DNA of 64,000 nucleotides from Shewanella fodinae (GCF_014651955.1 NZ_BMXW01000001.1:205956-269955), one strand, 5' to 3'; numbered from the stretch's first letter, positions 17,020 to 26,859 are shown. Translations and numbers: made by a program. The notes: generated by a model from the letters alone, not told the origin.

Positions 17020-17634
17020 ATGCAAAACTACTCTCTGTTAGCAGCATTTATTCCAACATTTCTACTGGTTTCTGCTACGCCTGGCATGTGTATGACACTG
17101 GCGATGACGCTGGGGATGAGCATAGGCGTTCGTCGCACCCTATGGATGATGTTAGGCGAACTGACTGGCGTTGCGCTTGTCGCAGTAGCCTCGGCAATGG
17201 GGGTTGCGGCGTTGATGCTGCAACATCCACAGCTATTTCAGGGACTGAAATATTTAGGTGGCGCATATCTCATCTGGGTAGGTATCAATATGTGGCGCAC
17301 CCATACCGATATAGGTGCGGCGTTACCGTTAGCAGATGTTCGCCCTTATACCTTAATATCCCAAGGGTTTGTTACCGCTATCGCCAATCCTAAAGGATGG
17401 GCGTTTATGATCTCACTGTTACCGCCCTTTATTGACCGTGATATGGCAATGGCCCCGCAATTGACGGCGTTAGTTGGTATCATCTTGGTGACAGAATTTA
17501 GTTGTCTGTTGACTTATGCCAGTGGTGGAAAAGGTCTGCGACTGTTTTTAAGCAGAGGCAACAATGTACGCTGGATGAATAGGATTTCCGCAGTATTAAT
17601 GATAACTGTGGGGCTGTGGTTGGCATTTGATTGA
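17020..17634 (+). CDS. LysE/RhtB-family amino-acid exporter
   Basis: A 204-residue inner-membrane protein with six hydrophobic segments. Family signatures are the N-terminal ATPGMCMTLAMTLGMSIGVRRTLWMMLGE (normally PGP, here PGM), the central YLGGAYLIWVGINMWR and FVTAIANPKGWAFMISLLPPFID. Members export amino acids or homoserine lactones; the substrate here is unknown. Only a weak ribosome-binding site is visible before the ATG. Confidence 0.87.
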   Translation: MQNYSLLAAFIPTFLLVSATPGMCMTLAMTLGMSIGVRRTLWMMLGELTGVALVAVASAMGVAALMLQHPQLFQGLKYLGGAYLIWVGINMWRTHTDIGAALPLADVRPYTLISQGFVTAIANPKGWAFMISLLPPFIDRDMAMAPQLTALVGIILVTEFSCLLTYASGGKGLRLFLSRGNNVRWMNRISAVLMITVGLWLAFD

Positions 17635-17731
17635 TAGTATCAGGCAAGTTGTGATGTGGTCGCTTGTTCACGAGGATAATTGCGCCGAAGATGCAATTAG
17701 GCCGTAACTGCTTTAACAGGAATGATTTCGG

Positions 17732-18217
17732 ATGAAAATTGAGTACTCTCCTATTGGTATTGTTCATAGCCCATTTCAGCAACAAGCGGGGACACCAGTG
17801 CAGCCATCCAGGGCTAATAATGTACAGGGGCATATTGAATTATTGCCCCAATATGTTGAAGGTTTAGCCGATCTGCAAGGTTTTTCCCATATTGTACTGC
17901 TATGTCATCTGCACCAATGCAGTGGTTTTCAGATGAAGGTGACCCCTTATCTGGACGACAATCAACGGGGACTCTTTGCAACTCGCTCGCCACGTCGCCC
18001 TAACCCAATAGGTCTCTCTGTTGTCGAATTATTATCAATCGAAAACAATCTGCTGCACATCCAGAATTTGGATCTGCTGGATGGGACTCCCGTGCTTGAT
18101 ATCAAACCTTATGTGGGTGAATTTGATCATCGCCAGGGAGCTAGATTTGGGTGGTTTGAACATGCTAAAACGATAACCACCGCCGATAATCGCTTTTGCA
18201 ACAACAAGTCATCATAA
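17732..18217 (+). CDS. TsaA/TrmO-like tRNA methyltransferase
   Basis: A 161-residue TsaA-domain protein. TrmO methylates N6 of t6A at position 37 of tRNA-Thr using SAM. Family motifs are IGIVHSPF at the start, DLQGFSHIVLLCHLHQC, FATRSPRRPNPIGLSVVELL and DLLDGTPVLDIKPYV. It is shorter than E. coli TrmO (about 235 residues) and lacks the C-terminal extension, like the short archaeal and bacterial forms, so its tRNA target could differ. No operon partner is evident. Confidence 0.82.
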   Translation: MKIEYSPIGIVHSPFQQQAGTPVQPSRANNVQGHIELLPQYVEGLADLQGFSHIVLLCHLHQCSGFQMKVTPYLDDNQRGLFATRSPRRPNPIGLSVVELLSIENNLLHIQNLDLLDGTPVLDIKPYVGEFDHRQGARFGWFEHAKTITTADNRFCNNKSS

Positions 18218-18240
18218 AAAAGGGTGGCATCATGCCACCC
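18216..18240 (-). terminator. rho-independent terminator of the aldehyde dehydrogenase gene
   Basis: On the minus strand GGGTGGCATGATGCCACCC is followed by six Ts, about 20 bp after the dehydrogenase stop. It overlaps the end of the TrmO-like gene on the other strand. Confidence 0.85.
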
Positions 18241-18259
18241 TCTTGCCCTATCAGCGCGC

Positions 18260-19651
18260 CTAGAACGGTGCGTCAATATCGACTACATCAACCAGTTTGT
18301 GGTTCACAAACTCTTTCAAACCCAGTCCCAGCAACTCACGGCCATAACCGGAATTACGGATACCGCCAAACGGTAAATCGGCTTTCACCATGGTTGGATG
18401 GTTTACAAACACCATTCCGGTAGAGATCCGATGCGCTACCTTTTCACCGCGTTTCAGATCAGAAGTAAATACCGAGCCCCCAAGGCCAAACGGGGAATCA
18501 TTGGCAATACGTACGGCATCATCTTCATCTTTAGCCCGTAAAATCATCGATACCGGACCAAAAAATTCCCAATAGAATGCTGGGTTATCAGACGTTACAT
18601 TGGTGAGAATAGTTGGCTGCACAAAAGCACCGGTTTGCGGCACTTTAGGCCCGACTTCAGTCGCAGTTGCACCGTGAGCAACCGCTTGCCGAATTTTCTC
18701 TTTCACTTCATCTGCGGCAGATTGAGATGACAAAGGCGCCAAGGTGGTGGTTGGATCCATTGGATCACCTGCTTTCAGGCCAGCGACACCTTCTGTATAT
18801 TGACTCAGGAACTGGTTATATACCTTATCAACAATAATCATGCGCTTAGACGATACACACACTTGACCACCGTTCCAATGTCGACCAAATACCGCCCATT
18901 TAACGGTTTTTGGCATATCGGCATCTTCCAGCACCACAAAAGCATCGGCGCCACCAAGTTCCAGTGTGGATTTTTTCATGGCTTTACCGGCTTGGGCGGC
19001 AACCACGGCACCCGCACCTTCAGAACCAGTCAAGGCCACACCGTGTACCCGAGGATCGTTGATAATCTTTTCAATCTGGGAACGGGTCGCATACAGATTC
19101 TGGAACGCGCCATGAGGCAAGCCCGCATCGCGCATCAGGCTTTCAAATGCTGCGGCGGCTTGAGGTACATTGGATGCGTGTTTCAGTATGACGGTATTTC
19201 CGGCTGACAACTGCGGTGCCAAAATACGAGCAATCTGATAATAGGGGAAGTTCCAAGGTTCAATCGCCAGAATGATACCCAGAGGTTCATGCACCAATGT
19301 GGCCTGACCTTCTGCAGGATCGGCAACGGCGAGTTTTTCTGGGGCCAACAGTTTTTCAGCGTATTTCACATAATATTCAAGGATCTGTGCTGATAATTCA
19401 ACTTCAGCTTCGGCTTCAGCAATCACCTTCCCCATTTCTAGGGTCAGTACTTCAGCATATTTACGCTTGTTGTCACGCAGAATGTTAGCGGCACGTTGCA
19501 AAATCTCAGCGCGATGAGCAAAAGAGGTTTCACGCCATTTCAAGAATGCGGCGTGAGCATCAGTGATCGCCTGCTCAACCTGTTCATCTGTTGCATCTGG
19601 GAATTTCTTTACCAGCTCACCGGTGTAAGGGTTAACGGTTGCATAACTCAT
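18260..19651 (-). CDS. sad: NAD-type succinate-semialdehyde dehydrogenase (Sad/YneI-like)
   Basis: A 463-residue aldehyde dehydrogenase close in length and layout to E. coli Sad (YneI). It has the NAD-site segment IEPWNFPYYQ, the general-base Glu in TLELGGADAFVV, the catalytic Cys in GGQVCVSSKR and the C-terminal FGGIRNSGYGRELL. Expected reaction: succinate semialdehyde to succinate, feeding the TCA cycle. A near-perfect AGGAGG lies upstream of the ATG, predicting strong translation. The upstream side is a long AT-rich region and the downstream side a clear terminator, so the gene is monocistronic. Confidence 0.85.
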   Translation of the reverse strand: MSYATVNPYTGELVKKFPDATDEQVEQAITDAHAAFLKWRETSFAHRAEILQRAANILRDNKRKYAEVLTLEMGKVIAEAEAEVELSAQILEYYVKYAEKLLAPEKLAVADPAEGQATLVHEPLGIILAIEPWNFPYYQIARILAPQLSAGNTVILKHASNVPQAAAAFESLMRDAGLPHGAFQNLYATRSQIEKIINDPRVHGVALTGSEGAGAVVAAQAGKAMKKSTLELGGADAFVVLEDADMPKTVKWAVFGRHWNGGQVCVSSKRMIIVDKVYNQFLSQYTEGVAGLKAGDPMDPTTTLAPLSSQSAADEVKEKIRQAVAHGATATEVGPKVPQTGAFVQPTILTNVTSDNPAFYWEFFGPVSMILRAKDEDDAVRIANDSPFGLGGSVFTSDLKRGEKVAHRISTGMVFVNHPTMVKADLPFGGIRNSGYGRELLGLGLKEFVNHKLVDVVDIDAPF

Positions 19652-20356
19652 AAATAAGACCTCCTGATCTATTATCCGTATTACACGGAAAATAATGATG
19701 ATATTTCCATCATCATTACTATCGGGTTTAACCTTACTCCTGAATATTTATCAGATCCAGCTATTTAGTGAATAGCGAGATAAATTTTTATTTATCTCAA
19801 ATAGTGATACTTATTGTTTCATTAAAGCGAAAGGTTATATGTTAGCCGTTACACAGCGCTACAATAACGCATGTACAAAAAGTCAACGTAGTGAATTTAA
19901 TTTTTATAATTTATTGAAATAAAACATTAACTTCATATATAGCATGCTGTAAATTATTAATAATAAAAACATTCCATAACCGTTATCTACTTACAGTAGT
20001 ATATTTATTTTATTCCATCACTAGATAAGCTAATTATTAAACGTAAAACTATAAGAAAATGGTAACAGCATTAAATATATAAATATTGATTTTATTTAAT
20101 TAATTTTATATTAATCATTGCATAGTTCATCATTAAACATTAGAAAAATATCATGCAAATCAATAGTTTCTATCATATGCTAGAAATCGAAATAATATAC
20201 CAGCTTTTTACAGGCTAATAGTCTCTTGCAACCGTTGATAGCTGCGCCGCTACGGTCCGTGATGTTCAAATAACGCTACATGGATAGAAACAGAGAGTGA
20301 TACATATTTGTATGCCAATTATTAAAGTGAAATGCACTACTCGGCTAAACCTGAAT
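19652..20356. other. 705-bp AT-rich gene desert
   Basis: No ORF is supported on either strand. Base composition between roughly 19740 and 20210 is markedly AT-richer than the rest of the window. It contains two perfect inverted repeats near the dehydrogenase start: AATGATGAT/ATCATCATT (19694-19717) and GAGATAAA/TTTATCTC (19777-19798). It may act as a long regulatory region or as a nucleoid-protein binding tract. Confidence 0.55.
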
Positions 20357-21253
20357 TCAGCCCATCTGTTGCGCGAGTTGCGCCATCTTTTCCTGCAAAA
20401 AACGCATAAACACTTTAACCCGAGGTGCCAAATCCTGGCTACGAGGGTATATCAGATTGATAGGAGCATCAGCAACAGCTTCGTCCGCCAGCAACTGTAC
20501 CAAATTCCCCTTTTGCAGATCTTCGGCGACATCCCAATAGGACTTCATCACCACCCCTAATCCCTGCAACGCCAATCGATGACACGCTTCACCATCGTTG
20601 CACAGGATGAATGCCTTCACATGGATACTACTATCACGAAAACGCCATTCAGTTTCATTACGTGTGCCAATAACAATACAGCGATGTCGAGCTAACTCAG
20701 TCAGAGACATCGGTGCCCTGTATTGCTGTAAATAGTTAGGAGCTGCGCATAACACCCGCTTGTTGGGGAGTAGATGTCGGCCCACCAGCCGAGAGTCGGG
20801 TAAGGAGCCGTAACGGATCGCTAAATCCAGCCGTTCCGCCAGCATATCCTTCACATCATCACTCATTAGCAGTTGCAACTGAATATGCGGGTAGCGCTGG
20901 CTAAATTCGCTTACTAATGGTAGCAGATGGCGATAACCAAAACTGTTAGGAGAGGTGATCCGCAGACTTCCAGATAATAACTGTTGCTGTTGCAATAAGG
21001 CATCCTGAGCATGCCGGACTTCAGATAGGATCCGCTGCGCATGCAAATAAAGTGTTTGTCCCTCAGGCGTTATAGATAACTTGCGGGTGCTGCGGTGCAG
21101 CAACTGTATGCCGTTGCGCCGTTCAAGATTGGCCAGACGTTTTGATGTTGCCGCTAGCGACAGGCCAAGTTCTGCCGCTGCCGCCGTCAAACTGCCAAGG
21201 CTAACCACCCTTTCAAATACCCTTAACGCAGGTAAATCATCCAAGCCACTCAT
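20357..21253 (-). CDS. LysR-family transcriptional regulator
   Basis: A 298-residue LysR regulator. The N-terminal winged helix-turn-helix is residues 5-64 (LRVFERVVSLGSLTAAAAELGLSLAATSKRLANLERR), then a linker helix and a periplasmic-binding-like effector domain (SGSLRITSPNSFGYRHLLP... to the end). It belongs to the subgroup that regulates short-chain dehydrogenases and oxidoreductases. It is divergent from the SDR gene at 21390, with 136 bp between starts, and is the likely regulator of that gene and perhaps of the aldo-keto reductase beyond. The inducer is unknown. Confidence 0.9.
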   Translation of the reverse strand: MSGLDDLPALRVFERVVSLGSLTAAAAELGLSLAATSKRLANLERRNGIQLLHRSTRKLSITPEGQTLYLHAQRILSEVRHAQDALLQQQQLLSGSLRITSPNSFGYRHLLPLVSEFSQRYPHIQLQLLMSDDVKDMLAERLDLAIRYGSLPDSRLVGRHLLPNKRVLCAAPNYLQQYRAPMSLTELARHRCIVIGTRNETEWRFRDSSIHVKAFILCNDGEACHRLALQGLGVVMKSYWDVAEDLQKGNLVQLLADEAVADAPINLIYPRSQDLAPRVKVFMRFLQEKMAQLAQQMG

Positions 21254-21389
21254 TGTTAACCTTTGGGAAAGTATGAATTCAGATTATGTCCATTTAATCA
21301 AGTCAGCAGCACTTCTACAATAAGCACCACCTGCTTAGCAGTAATTGATTCGCGAAATACTGCGATATCAACAACAAATGGAGGGGAAA

Positions 21390-22184
21390 ATGGATATCAG
21401 ATTAGACGGGAAGAGAGCATTAGTTACCGCATCTAGTGGTGGTATTGGTTTTGCGATAGCAAAAGAGTTGGCAGCCAGCGGTGCCGAAATTGTGCTTAAC
21501 GGCCGCAGCGAAAAGACCGTCAATGCCGCCAAAGAACGCCTACTGCGAGACTATCCCAACGCCAGTATTATCGCCGCGGTAGCAGATCTTTCCAATGCGA
21601 ATGGCTGCGACATTTTGTGCACGCAGGTGCCAACCGTCGATATTCTGGTCAATAATGCCGGCATATACGGACCAGAAGATTTCTTTGAAACCAGTGATGA
21701 TACTTGGGAACGTTACTGGCAAACCAACGTCATGTCGGGCGTGCGCTTGGCACGTGCATATCTGCCCGCCATGCAGCAGCAAGGCTGGGGACGAGTGGTA
21801 TTTATCTCCTCAGAGTCAGCCCTCAATATCCCAGCCGATATGGTGCATTACGGCGTATCAAAAACCGCGCAGCTTGCATTAGCTCGCGGATTGGCAAAAC
21901 GGTTGGCGGGCAGCGGCGTTACCGTTAACAGTGTGCTTCCTGGCCCGACCATCTCTGACGGTTTTGAGTCGATGATGGCTGAAGAAATGGCCAGAACAGG
22001 CAAATCTATAGACACACTCGCCAAGGAGTTTGTGATGGGAAACCGTCCCAGCTCGGTTATTCAACGGGCGGCAACTGTTGAAGAAGTGGCCAATATGGTG
22101 GTTTATGTTTGTTCGACTCAGGCGTCCGCCACCAGCGGTGCGGCATTACGAGTAGATGGTGGCGTGGTCGATGATATTGTGTAG
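21390..22184 (+). CDS. short-chain dehydrogenase/reductase
   Basis: A 264-residue classical SDR. The cofactor glycine motif is TASSGGIGFAIA, the structural motif is NNAGIYG, and the catalytic Ser-Tyr-Lys set lies in FISSESALN and YGVSKTAQLALA. NADP or NAD preference and the substrate are not readable. GGAGGGG lies directly upstream of the ATG at 21390, which I prefer over a longer frame from 21345. It is divergent from the LysR gene and in the same direction as the aldo-keto reductase. Confidence 0.88.
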   Translation: MDIRLDGKRALVTASSGGIGFAIAKELAASGAEIVLNGRSEKTVNAAKERLLRDYPNASIIAAVADLSNANGCDILCTQVPTVDILVNNAGIYGPEDFFETSDDTWERYWQTNVMSGVRLARAYLPAMQQQGWGRVVFISSESALNIPADMVHYGVSKTAQLALARGLAKRLAGSGVTVNSVLPGPTISDGFESMMAEEMARTGKSIDTLAKEFVMGNRPSSVIQRAATVEEVANMVVYVCSTQASATSGAALRVDGGVVDDIV

Positions 22185-22471
22185 CAATGAGCATACAACA
22201 TTATTACGGCTAGTTAAGCACTCGTTGTACGCTTCAGCGTTGCGACAAACAGCAGCGGCGATGTTGACCGCAACGCAGCGGCTGTCGCTTACCCCCGTCA
22301 GTAACTCGCATCCAGGACATAGCGTGATGTTATTCTGTAAGGCAACCGCCAATGACTTCAAGACTCCCGCAATATTTTAGTGGCGATCTTTTAATGAGGT
22401 TATCCGCTTGTTGATACATAGCATACAGCACGCATCAACACTCGCAACAATGGCTAGAAAGGAGAATGAAT

Positions 22472-23425
22472 ATGCAAACAACAGCATTAGGCAAGACAGG
22501 ATTCAACATCGTGCCGCTAGTATTTGGTGGCAATGTGTTTGGTTGGACCATAGACGAAAAGACCAGCTTCGCCATTCTTGATGCTTTCGTTGATGCTGGC
22601 TTTAATGCCATAGATACAGCCGATGTATATTCCGCTTGGGCACCCAATAACAAAGGTGGCGAATCAGAAACGATCATCGGTCGTTGGCTAAAAGCGCGTC
22701 CAGGTAGACGAGATAAGCTGAAACTTTTCACTAAAGTTGGTTCCGATATGGGGCAACCGGGTCATAAGGGGCTATCTGCCAGGTGGATTGCACAGGCGGT
22801 TGAAGATTCGCTTAAACGCTTACAAACAGACTATATCGACCTCTATTTTTCCCACTGGCCCGATCCAGAAGTTGATTATGCTGAAACTTTAGGCACATAC
22901 GATAAGCTACTTAACGCCGGGAAAATTCGCGCCATTGGCGCTTCCAACCTTAATGCCGAGCAGTTACAAACATCATTGGATGTTGCAAAAGCCCAACAGT
23001 TGCCCGCTTACCAAGTGTTACAACCCGAATATAACTTGTACGACCGCGGCAGTTTTGAAGGCGCGCTACAGGAACTATGTGTACGAGAACATATTGGTGT
23101 AGTGACTTATTTCAGCTTGGCATCCGGTTTTCTATCTGGCAAATACCGCGGTGACACCGACTTAAGTAAAAGTGCCGGCGGCAGCCGTGTTAGCAAGTAT
23201 CTAAATGCCAAAGGTATGCGTATTCTGGCGGCACTGGATGAAGTGTCAGCGCAACACCATGTAAAACCAGCCGAAGTGGCCCTTGCATGGTTGATTGCCG
23301 CTAAAGGTGTAACAGCCCCAATCGCCAGTGCCACCCAAGTCAGTCATATCAACAGTTTTGCCAAAGCGATGGAACTGCAACTATCCCCCACCGAGTTAGC
23401 CAAACTGACAGAAGCAGGTAATTAG
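22472..23425 (+). CDS. aldo/keto reductase
   Basis: A 317-residue NADPH-dependent aldo/keto reductase. The catalytic tetrad is visible: Asp and Tyr in AIDTADVYSAW, Lys in LFTKVGSDM and His in LYFSHWPDPE. The cofactor region IASATQVSHINSF follows. It resembles YajO/Tas-like members. Two ATGs six bases apart are possible; the second (22472) has ideal spacing from AAGGAG, so I use it. It lies about 290 bp after the SDR gene and may belong to the same LysR-controlled response. Confidence 0.88.
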   Translation: MQTTALGKTGFNIVPLVFGGNVFGWTIDEKTSFAILDAFVDAGFNAIDTADVYSAWAPNNKGGESETIIGRWLKARPGRRDKLKLFTKVGSDMGQPGHKGLSARWIAQAVEDSLKRLQTDYIDLYFSHWPDPEVDYAETLGTYDKLLNAGKIRAIGASNLNAEQLQTSLDVAKAQQLPAYQVLQPEYNLYDRGSFEGALQELCVREHIGVVTYFSLASGFLSGKYRGDTDLSKSAGGSRVSKYLNAKGMRILAALDEVSAQHHVKPAEVALAWLIAAKGVTAPIASATQVSHINSFAKAMELQLSPTELAKLTEAGN

Positions 23426-23499
23426 CGCTGCTCAAGCTCGGCTGGCGCTCAGCCACCTCGATACGGGTAGCGAGCACCAGCAATCAAAAGCAGCATCTC

Positions 23500-23823
23500 T
23501 CAGGCTTCAATGCCAAGCTTTACTGCCGTCCCGTACGCCAGCATTTCCGACATACCTTGCGCAATGGCGCTGGTCGTATAACGAACGTTCACTACGGCAT
23601 CGGCTCCCAGCTGTTCCGCCTGCGCCAGCATTCGCTGCGTAGCAACTTCACGCGCTTCCGCTAGCATTTCGGTGTAACCGACTATCTCACCGCCAATGAT
23701 AGTCTTTAGACCAGCCATGATATCCCGACCAATATGCTTACTCCGCACCACATTACCGGTAACGACTCCCACGGTTTGGATGACCCGATAACCGGCAATG
23801 TTCTCTGTCGTTGATACTTTCAA
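23500..23823 (-). CDS. YbjQ/UPF0145 family protein
   Basis: A 107-residue small protein of the YbjQ (DUF74) family. The hallmarks are VGVVTGNVVRSKHIGRDIMAGLK, IIGGEIVGYTEMLAEAREVATQRM and LGADAVVNVRYTTS. The family forms pentamers and is often labelled heavy-metal-binding, although its biological role is not established. Cytoplasmic; no operon partner. Confidence 0.9.
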   Translation of the reverse strand: MKVSTTENIAGYRVIQTVGVVTGNVVRSKHIGRDIMAGLKTIIGGEIVGYTEMLAEAREVATQRMLAQAEQLGADAVVNVRYTTSAIAQGMSEMLAYGTAVKLGIEA

Positions 23824-23928
23824 GATGATTCTCCAATGTTGACAACCACAAAATTCTACAAAAATGGTCTGTTCTTTTTACCATTAGCAATTTAACCGCA
23901 CCAAACAATCAATAGGATGTTTCAGAAT

Positions 23929-24429
23929 TCAGTGGCTTTTTAGATAAAACAGATACCAGTCATCATCTATTTTGCGGTACGCCACCGTATTTATAGGGAT
24001 CTGTGCCGCAGCCTTATCCAAGTCAGCATATATTGGCAGAGGATTTTGTGGGTGATACACGTACCCCTTAGTACTATTGCCTTCGGCAACGGGAAGTATA
24101 GAGCGGATGAACATAATACCGCCTTGGCCCCAGCCACGCATGCCACCGTCTAGGGACAGTAGCGAAAACAACTGTTGATACTGTTGCCAGCGCCCTTCGT
24201 CGACGGCGTGTTCAGGATCCATAAACTGCGAATTTATTGAAAATAACGGGGCATCCTGCCGATACATCCCCATCAATTGTATATAGAGCGCTCGCTGCCT
24301 TTGCAGTGCCGACAACAACTGAGGATCCGTTTGATGATGTGTGGAATGTGGCGCCTCAGATACGCGCATGAAAAGCAGCAAAGCTACAACCAGCGCTCCA
24401 GCGACTATAAATCTTGCGAACCATTGCAT
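23929..24429 (-). CDS. hypothetical protein with N-terminal membrane anchor
   Basis: A 166-residue protein that I do not recognise. Residues 5-21 (ARFIVAGALVVALLLFM) are a signal-anchor helix; the rest is soluble and probably periplasmic. Tryptophan-, tyrosine- and glycine-rich segments (MRGWGQGGIMFIRSILP, DDDWYLFYLKSH) suggest a compact domain. GGGAAG lies 7 nt before the ATG. A perfect 15-bp palindrome TGGTCTTAAAGACCA lies just upstream (24446-24460) and could be its operator. Confidence 0.65.
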   Translation of the reverse strand: MQWFARFIVAGALVVALLLFMRVSEAPHSTHHQTDPQLLSALQRQRALYIQLMGMYRQDAPLFSINSQFMDPEHAVDEGRWQQYQQLFSLLSLDGGMRGWGQGGIMFIRSILPVAEGNSTKGYVYHPQNPLPIYADLDKAAAQIPINTVAYRKIDDDWYLFYLKSH

Positions 24430-24547
24430 AGCACAACTTCCCTGTTGGTCTTAAAGACCAGTTATATTCATCCTAGATAAAATAGGAACATGCAAAAACC
24501 AAAACGCCAAGTTCTTTTCATTAAATTTGTAAAAGTTTGTAAATTTT

Positions 24548-24561
24548 TTGGTCAGACCAAT
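24548..24561. promoter_or_regulatory. PdhR/FadR-type GntR operator candidate
   Basis: TTGGTCAGACCAAT matches the known PdhR-type pattern ATTGGTNNNACCAAT in all but the first base. The site is nested in a longer palindrome (TTTTTTGGTC/GACCAAAAAA, 24544-24572). Confidence 0.45.
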
Positions 24562-24663
24562 AGACCAAAAAACAAACGATCAAGATCGTTTGCCAATATC
24601 CCTTACGAAAGAGCTAAAAGCATCAATCGATAGTATCGACATAACGCCAAAAAACCAGTAAAA

Positions 24664-24681
24664 AAGTGATCTGAATCACTT
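24664..24681. promoter_or_regulatory. CRP-like site upstream of mqo
   Basis: AAGTGATCTGAATCACTT has 7-bp inverted arms and matches the core GTGA-N6-TCAC of the CRP consensus. It lies about 250 bp upstream of the mqo start. FNR-type binding is also possible because the cores are related. Confidence 0.55.
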
Positions 24682-24930
24682 ATTAAGTTAGTGTATTTAC
24701 GCTAATTAAGATGTAGTTGTCAGGCATAAAAATGACTTGGCTATCTCGCGTTACGAGTTTGCTTTTTCGCTCGCAAAAGCCTGTAAAAGATGACTTGATT
24801 TAGCCCAGTAAAAGCTGATTTTTTTGTGTAACTCTAGAGAGTTATTCCATTTTTCAGCATCTTGACAGGAACTTGGGAAAGGTAAAAAATCCGGCCACCT
24901 ATTCTTGGACGTATGAGATAGACTGCCGTA

Positions 24931-26553
24931 ATGCTGCTTACTCCTTTGGTAAGTTCCGGAGCCCCCTCCAAGGCAAATGCCCGTGAGGAGCCCCCCGTCG
25001 ATGTATTACTTATCGGCGGCGGCATCATGAGTGCCACCTTGGGTACCTTCTTGCAAACTCTGGAACCAAATTGGTCAATGACCATGATCGAGCGCCTTGA
25101 TGGCGTAGCGAAAGAGAGTTCCAATGGCTGGAATAATGCGGGTACCGGACACTCCGCGCTAATGGAACTGAATTACACACCGCAACAACCTGATGGCAGT
25201 GTCGATATCCAAAAAGCGGTCGACATCAATGAAGCTTTCCAGGTATCACGCCAGTTCTGGGCTTATCAGGTCAGCCAGAATGTGCTGCAAGAGCCTCATA
25301 AGTTCATCAATAGTGAACCTCACATCAGCTTTGTCTGGGGTGATGCTAATGTAAATTTTCTGCGGGCTCGCTACCAAGCGTTGCAGGCCAGCACCCTGTT
25401 TTCCGGAATGGAGTATTCCGAAGACCATGAACAGATCCGTCAGTGGGCGCCACTGGTCATGGAAGGAAGAGATCCCGCACAGAAAGTTGCCGCTACGCGC
25501 ACAGATAATGGCACCGACGTTAACTTTGGCGAAATCACTCGGCAGTTGGTGGCATCATTACAGAAAAAGCCGGATTTCAAACTGCAGCTCAATACCGAAG
25601 TGCGCGATCTGGAGCGTAACAGCGATAACAGCTGGACGGTGACCGTTGCCGATACCAAAGATCGCAGCAACAAACGCAAGATCCGGGCACGTTTTGTGTT
25701 TATTGGTGCTGGCGGTGCTGCGTTACGATTGCTGCAAAAATCGGGTATTCCTCAAGCCAAAGATTACGCGGGCTTCCCTGTAGGCGGCCAGTTTCTCGTC
25801 ACCGAAAACGAAGATGTCGTCAAGCTGCACTCAGCCAAAGTCTATGGCCGTGCCGAAGTGGGTGCACCACCAATGTCAGTGCCCCATCTCGATACACGGA
25901 TACTCGACGGTAAAAAAGTTCTGCTATTTGGCCCTTTTGCCACTTTCTCAACCCGTTTTCTGAAGAATGGCTCATTGCTGGATTTGCTAAAATCCACGAA
26001 TACGTCGAATCTGATGCCCATGGTTCGCGTTGGCCTAGATAACTTCGACTTGGTGAAATACCTCATCAGCCAGGTTCGTTTATCGGAAAATGATCGCTAT
26101 AACGCGCTGAAACAATATTATCCCGATGCGACTAAAACCGACTGGAAATTGTGGACGGCCGGACAACGGGTTCAAATAATCAAGCGAGACCCTCACAAGG
26201 GTGGCGTGTTGCGACTGGGAACCGAAGTTGTCAGTGATGAACTTGGCACCATTGCCGCGTTGCTAGGAGCCTCTCCCGGCGCGTCAACAGCAGCCCCCAT
26301 CATGTTGCAGTTGCTGGAGAAAGTTTTCCCTGAGAAAGTTGCTAGCAACGCTTGGCGTAGCAAGTTGCAGCAGATCATTCCATCTTATGGCATACGTCTG
26401 GATGGTAATGCAGAAGCCACTGAGCAGGAACTGGCTTACACCAGTCAGGTGTTACAATTACGCCGTCAGGCACGAGCCACGATCACCAAAGTGCCAGAGC
26501 CTGATAACAGCTTTATGCTGCCGCCCAGCAATATGGCCGATATAGCACTTTAA
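24931..26553 (+). CDS. mqo: malate:quinone oxidoreductase
   Basis: A 540-residue FAD enzyme that oxidises malate to oxaloacetate and passes electrons to the quinone pool at the inner membrane. The FAD motif is [16 protein letters not shown] (from about residue 23), then [22 protein letters not shown], and [21 protein letters not shown] near the end. The start is odd: no ribosome-binding site precedes this ATG, and the leader [17 protein letters not shown] looks like the end of a signal peptide. Six codons upstream in frame is ATG AGA TAG, so an amber codon may have shortened the N-terminus. The rest of the protein is full length. Confidence 0.92.
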   Translation: MLLTPLVSSGAPSKANAREEPPVDVLLIGGGIMSATLGTFLQTLEPNWSMTMIERLDGVAKESSNGWNNAGTGHSALMELNYTPQQPDGSVDIQKAVDINEAFQVSRQFWAYQVSQNVLQEPHKFINSEPHISFVWGDANVNFLRARYQALQASTLFSGMEYSEDHEQIRQWAPLVMEGRDPAQKVAATRTDNGTDVNFGEITRQLVASLQKKPDFKLQLNTEVRDLERNSDNSWTVTVADTKDRSNKRKIRARFVFIGAGGAALRLLQKSGIPQAKDYAGFPVGGQFLVTENEDVVKLHSAKVYGRAEVGAPPMSVPHLDTRILDGKKVLLFGPFATFSTRFLKNGSLLDLLKSTNTSNLMPMVRVGLDNFDLVKYLISQVRLSENDRYNALKQYYPDATKTDWKLWTAGQRVQIIKRDPHKGGVLRLGTEVVSDELGTIAALLGASPGASTAAPIMLQLLEKVFPEKVASNAWRSKLQQIIPSYGIRLDGNAEATEQELAYTSQVLQLRRQARATITKVPEPDNSFMLPPSNMADIAL

Positions 26554-26859
26554 TGCTTTAGGCGTTGTCGGGAAATCCGGCAACGCTTCACAATGCTCAT
26601 AAAACACACAAAGCTCACCAAATAAAACTGTTAACCGCTATTTTTGTCTCTGGATATTTTCAGACATCAGCACTGACTGCATCGTGTTAGCAACAGCATC
26701 CCATTCTGTCGCGCAACGTATGGGGCTTGGTTACCGTATCTACCTTAGACCCGTTAAGCGCTCAATTCAGGCAAGTGAATCGCGGCCAACGATTACTGTG
26801 TGAACCACTCTATAACGTGTTAAGGTACTGGCCGATATAGCATTGTTGGAAGCATTTTG
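26554..26859. other. 306-bp intergenic region after mqo
   Basis: No ORF supported. A hairpin (GCGTTGTCGG, loop GAAAT, CCGGCAACGC; 26562-26586, one mismatch) lies just after the mqo stop and may serve as a terminator even though no T tract follows. Nothing else is evident. Confidence 0.4.

Larger units (their letters stand above)
24430..24930. other. 501-bp intergenic control region upstream of mqo
   Basis: No ORF. It holds a dense set of palindromes: TGGTCTTAAAGACCA (24446-24460), TTGGTCAGACCAAT (24548-24561), AAACGATCAAGATCGTTT (24574-24591) and a CRP-like site (24664-24681). These look like transcription-factor sites for mqo and perhaps for the divergent hypothetical gene. Confidence 0.55.
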
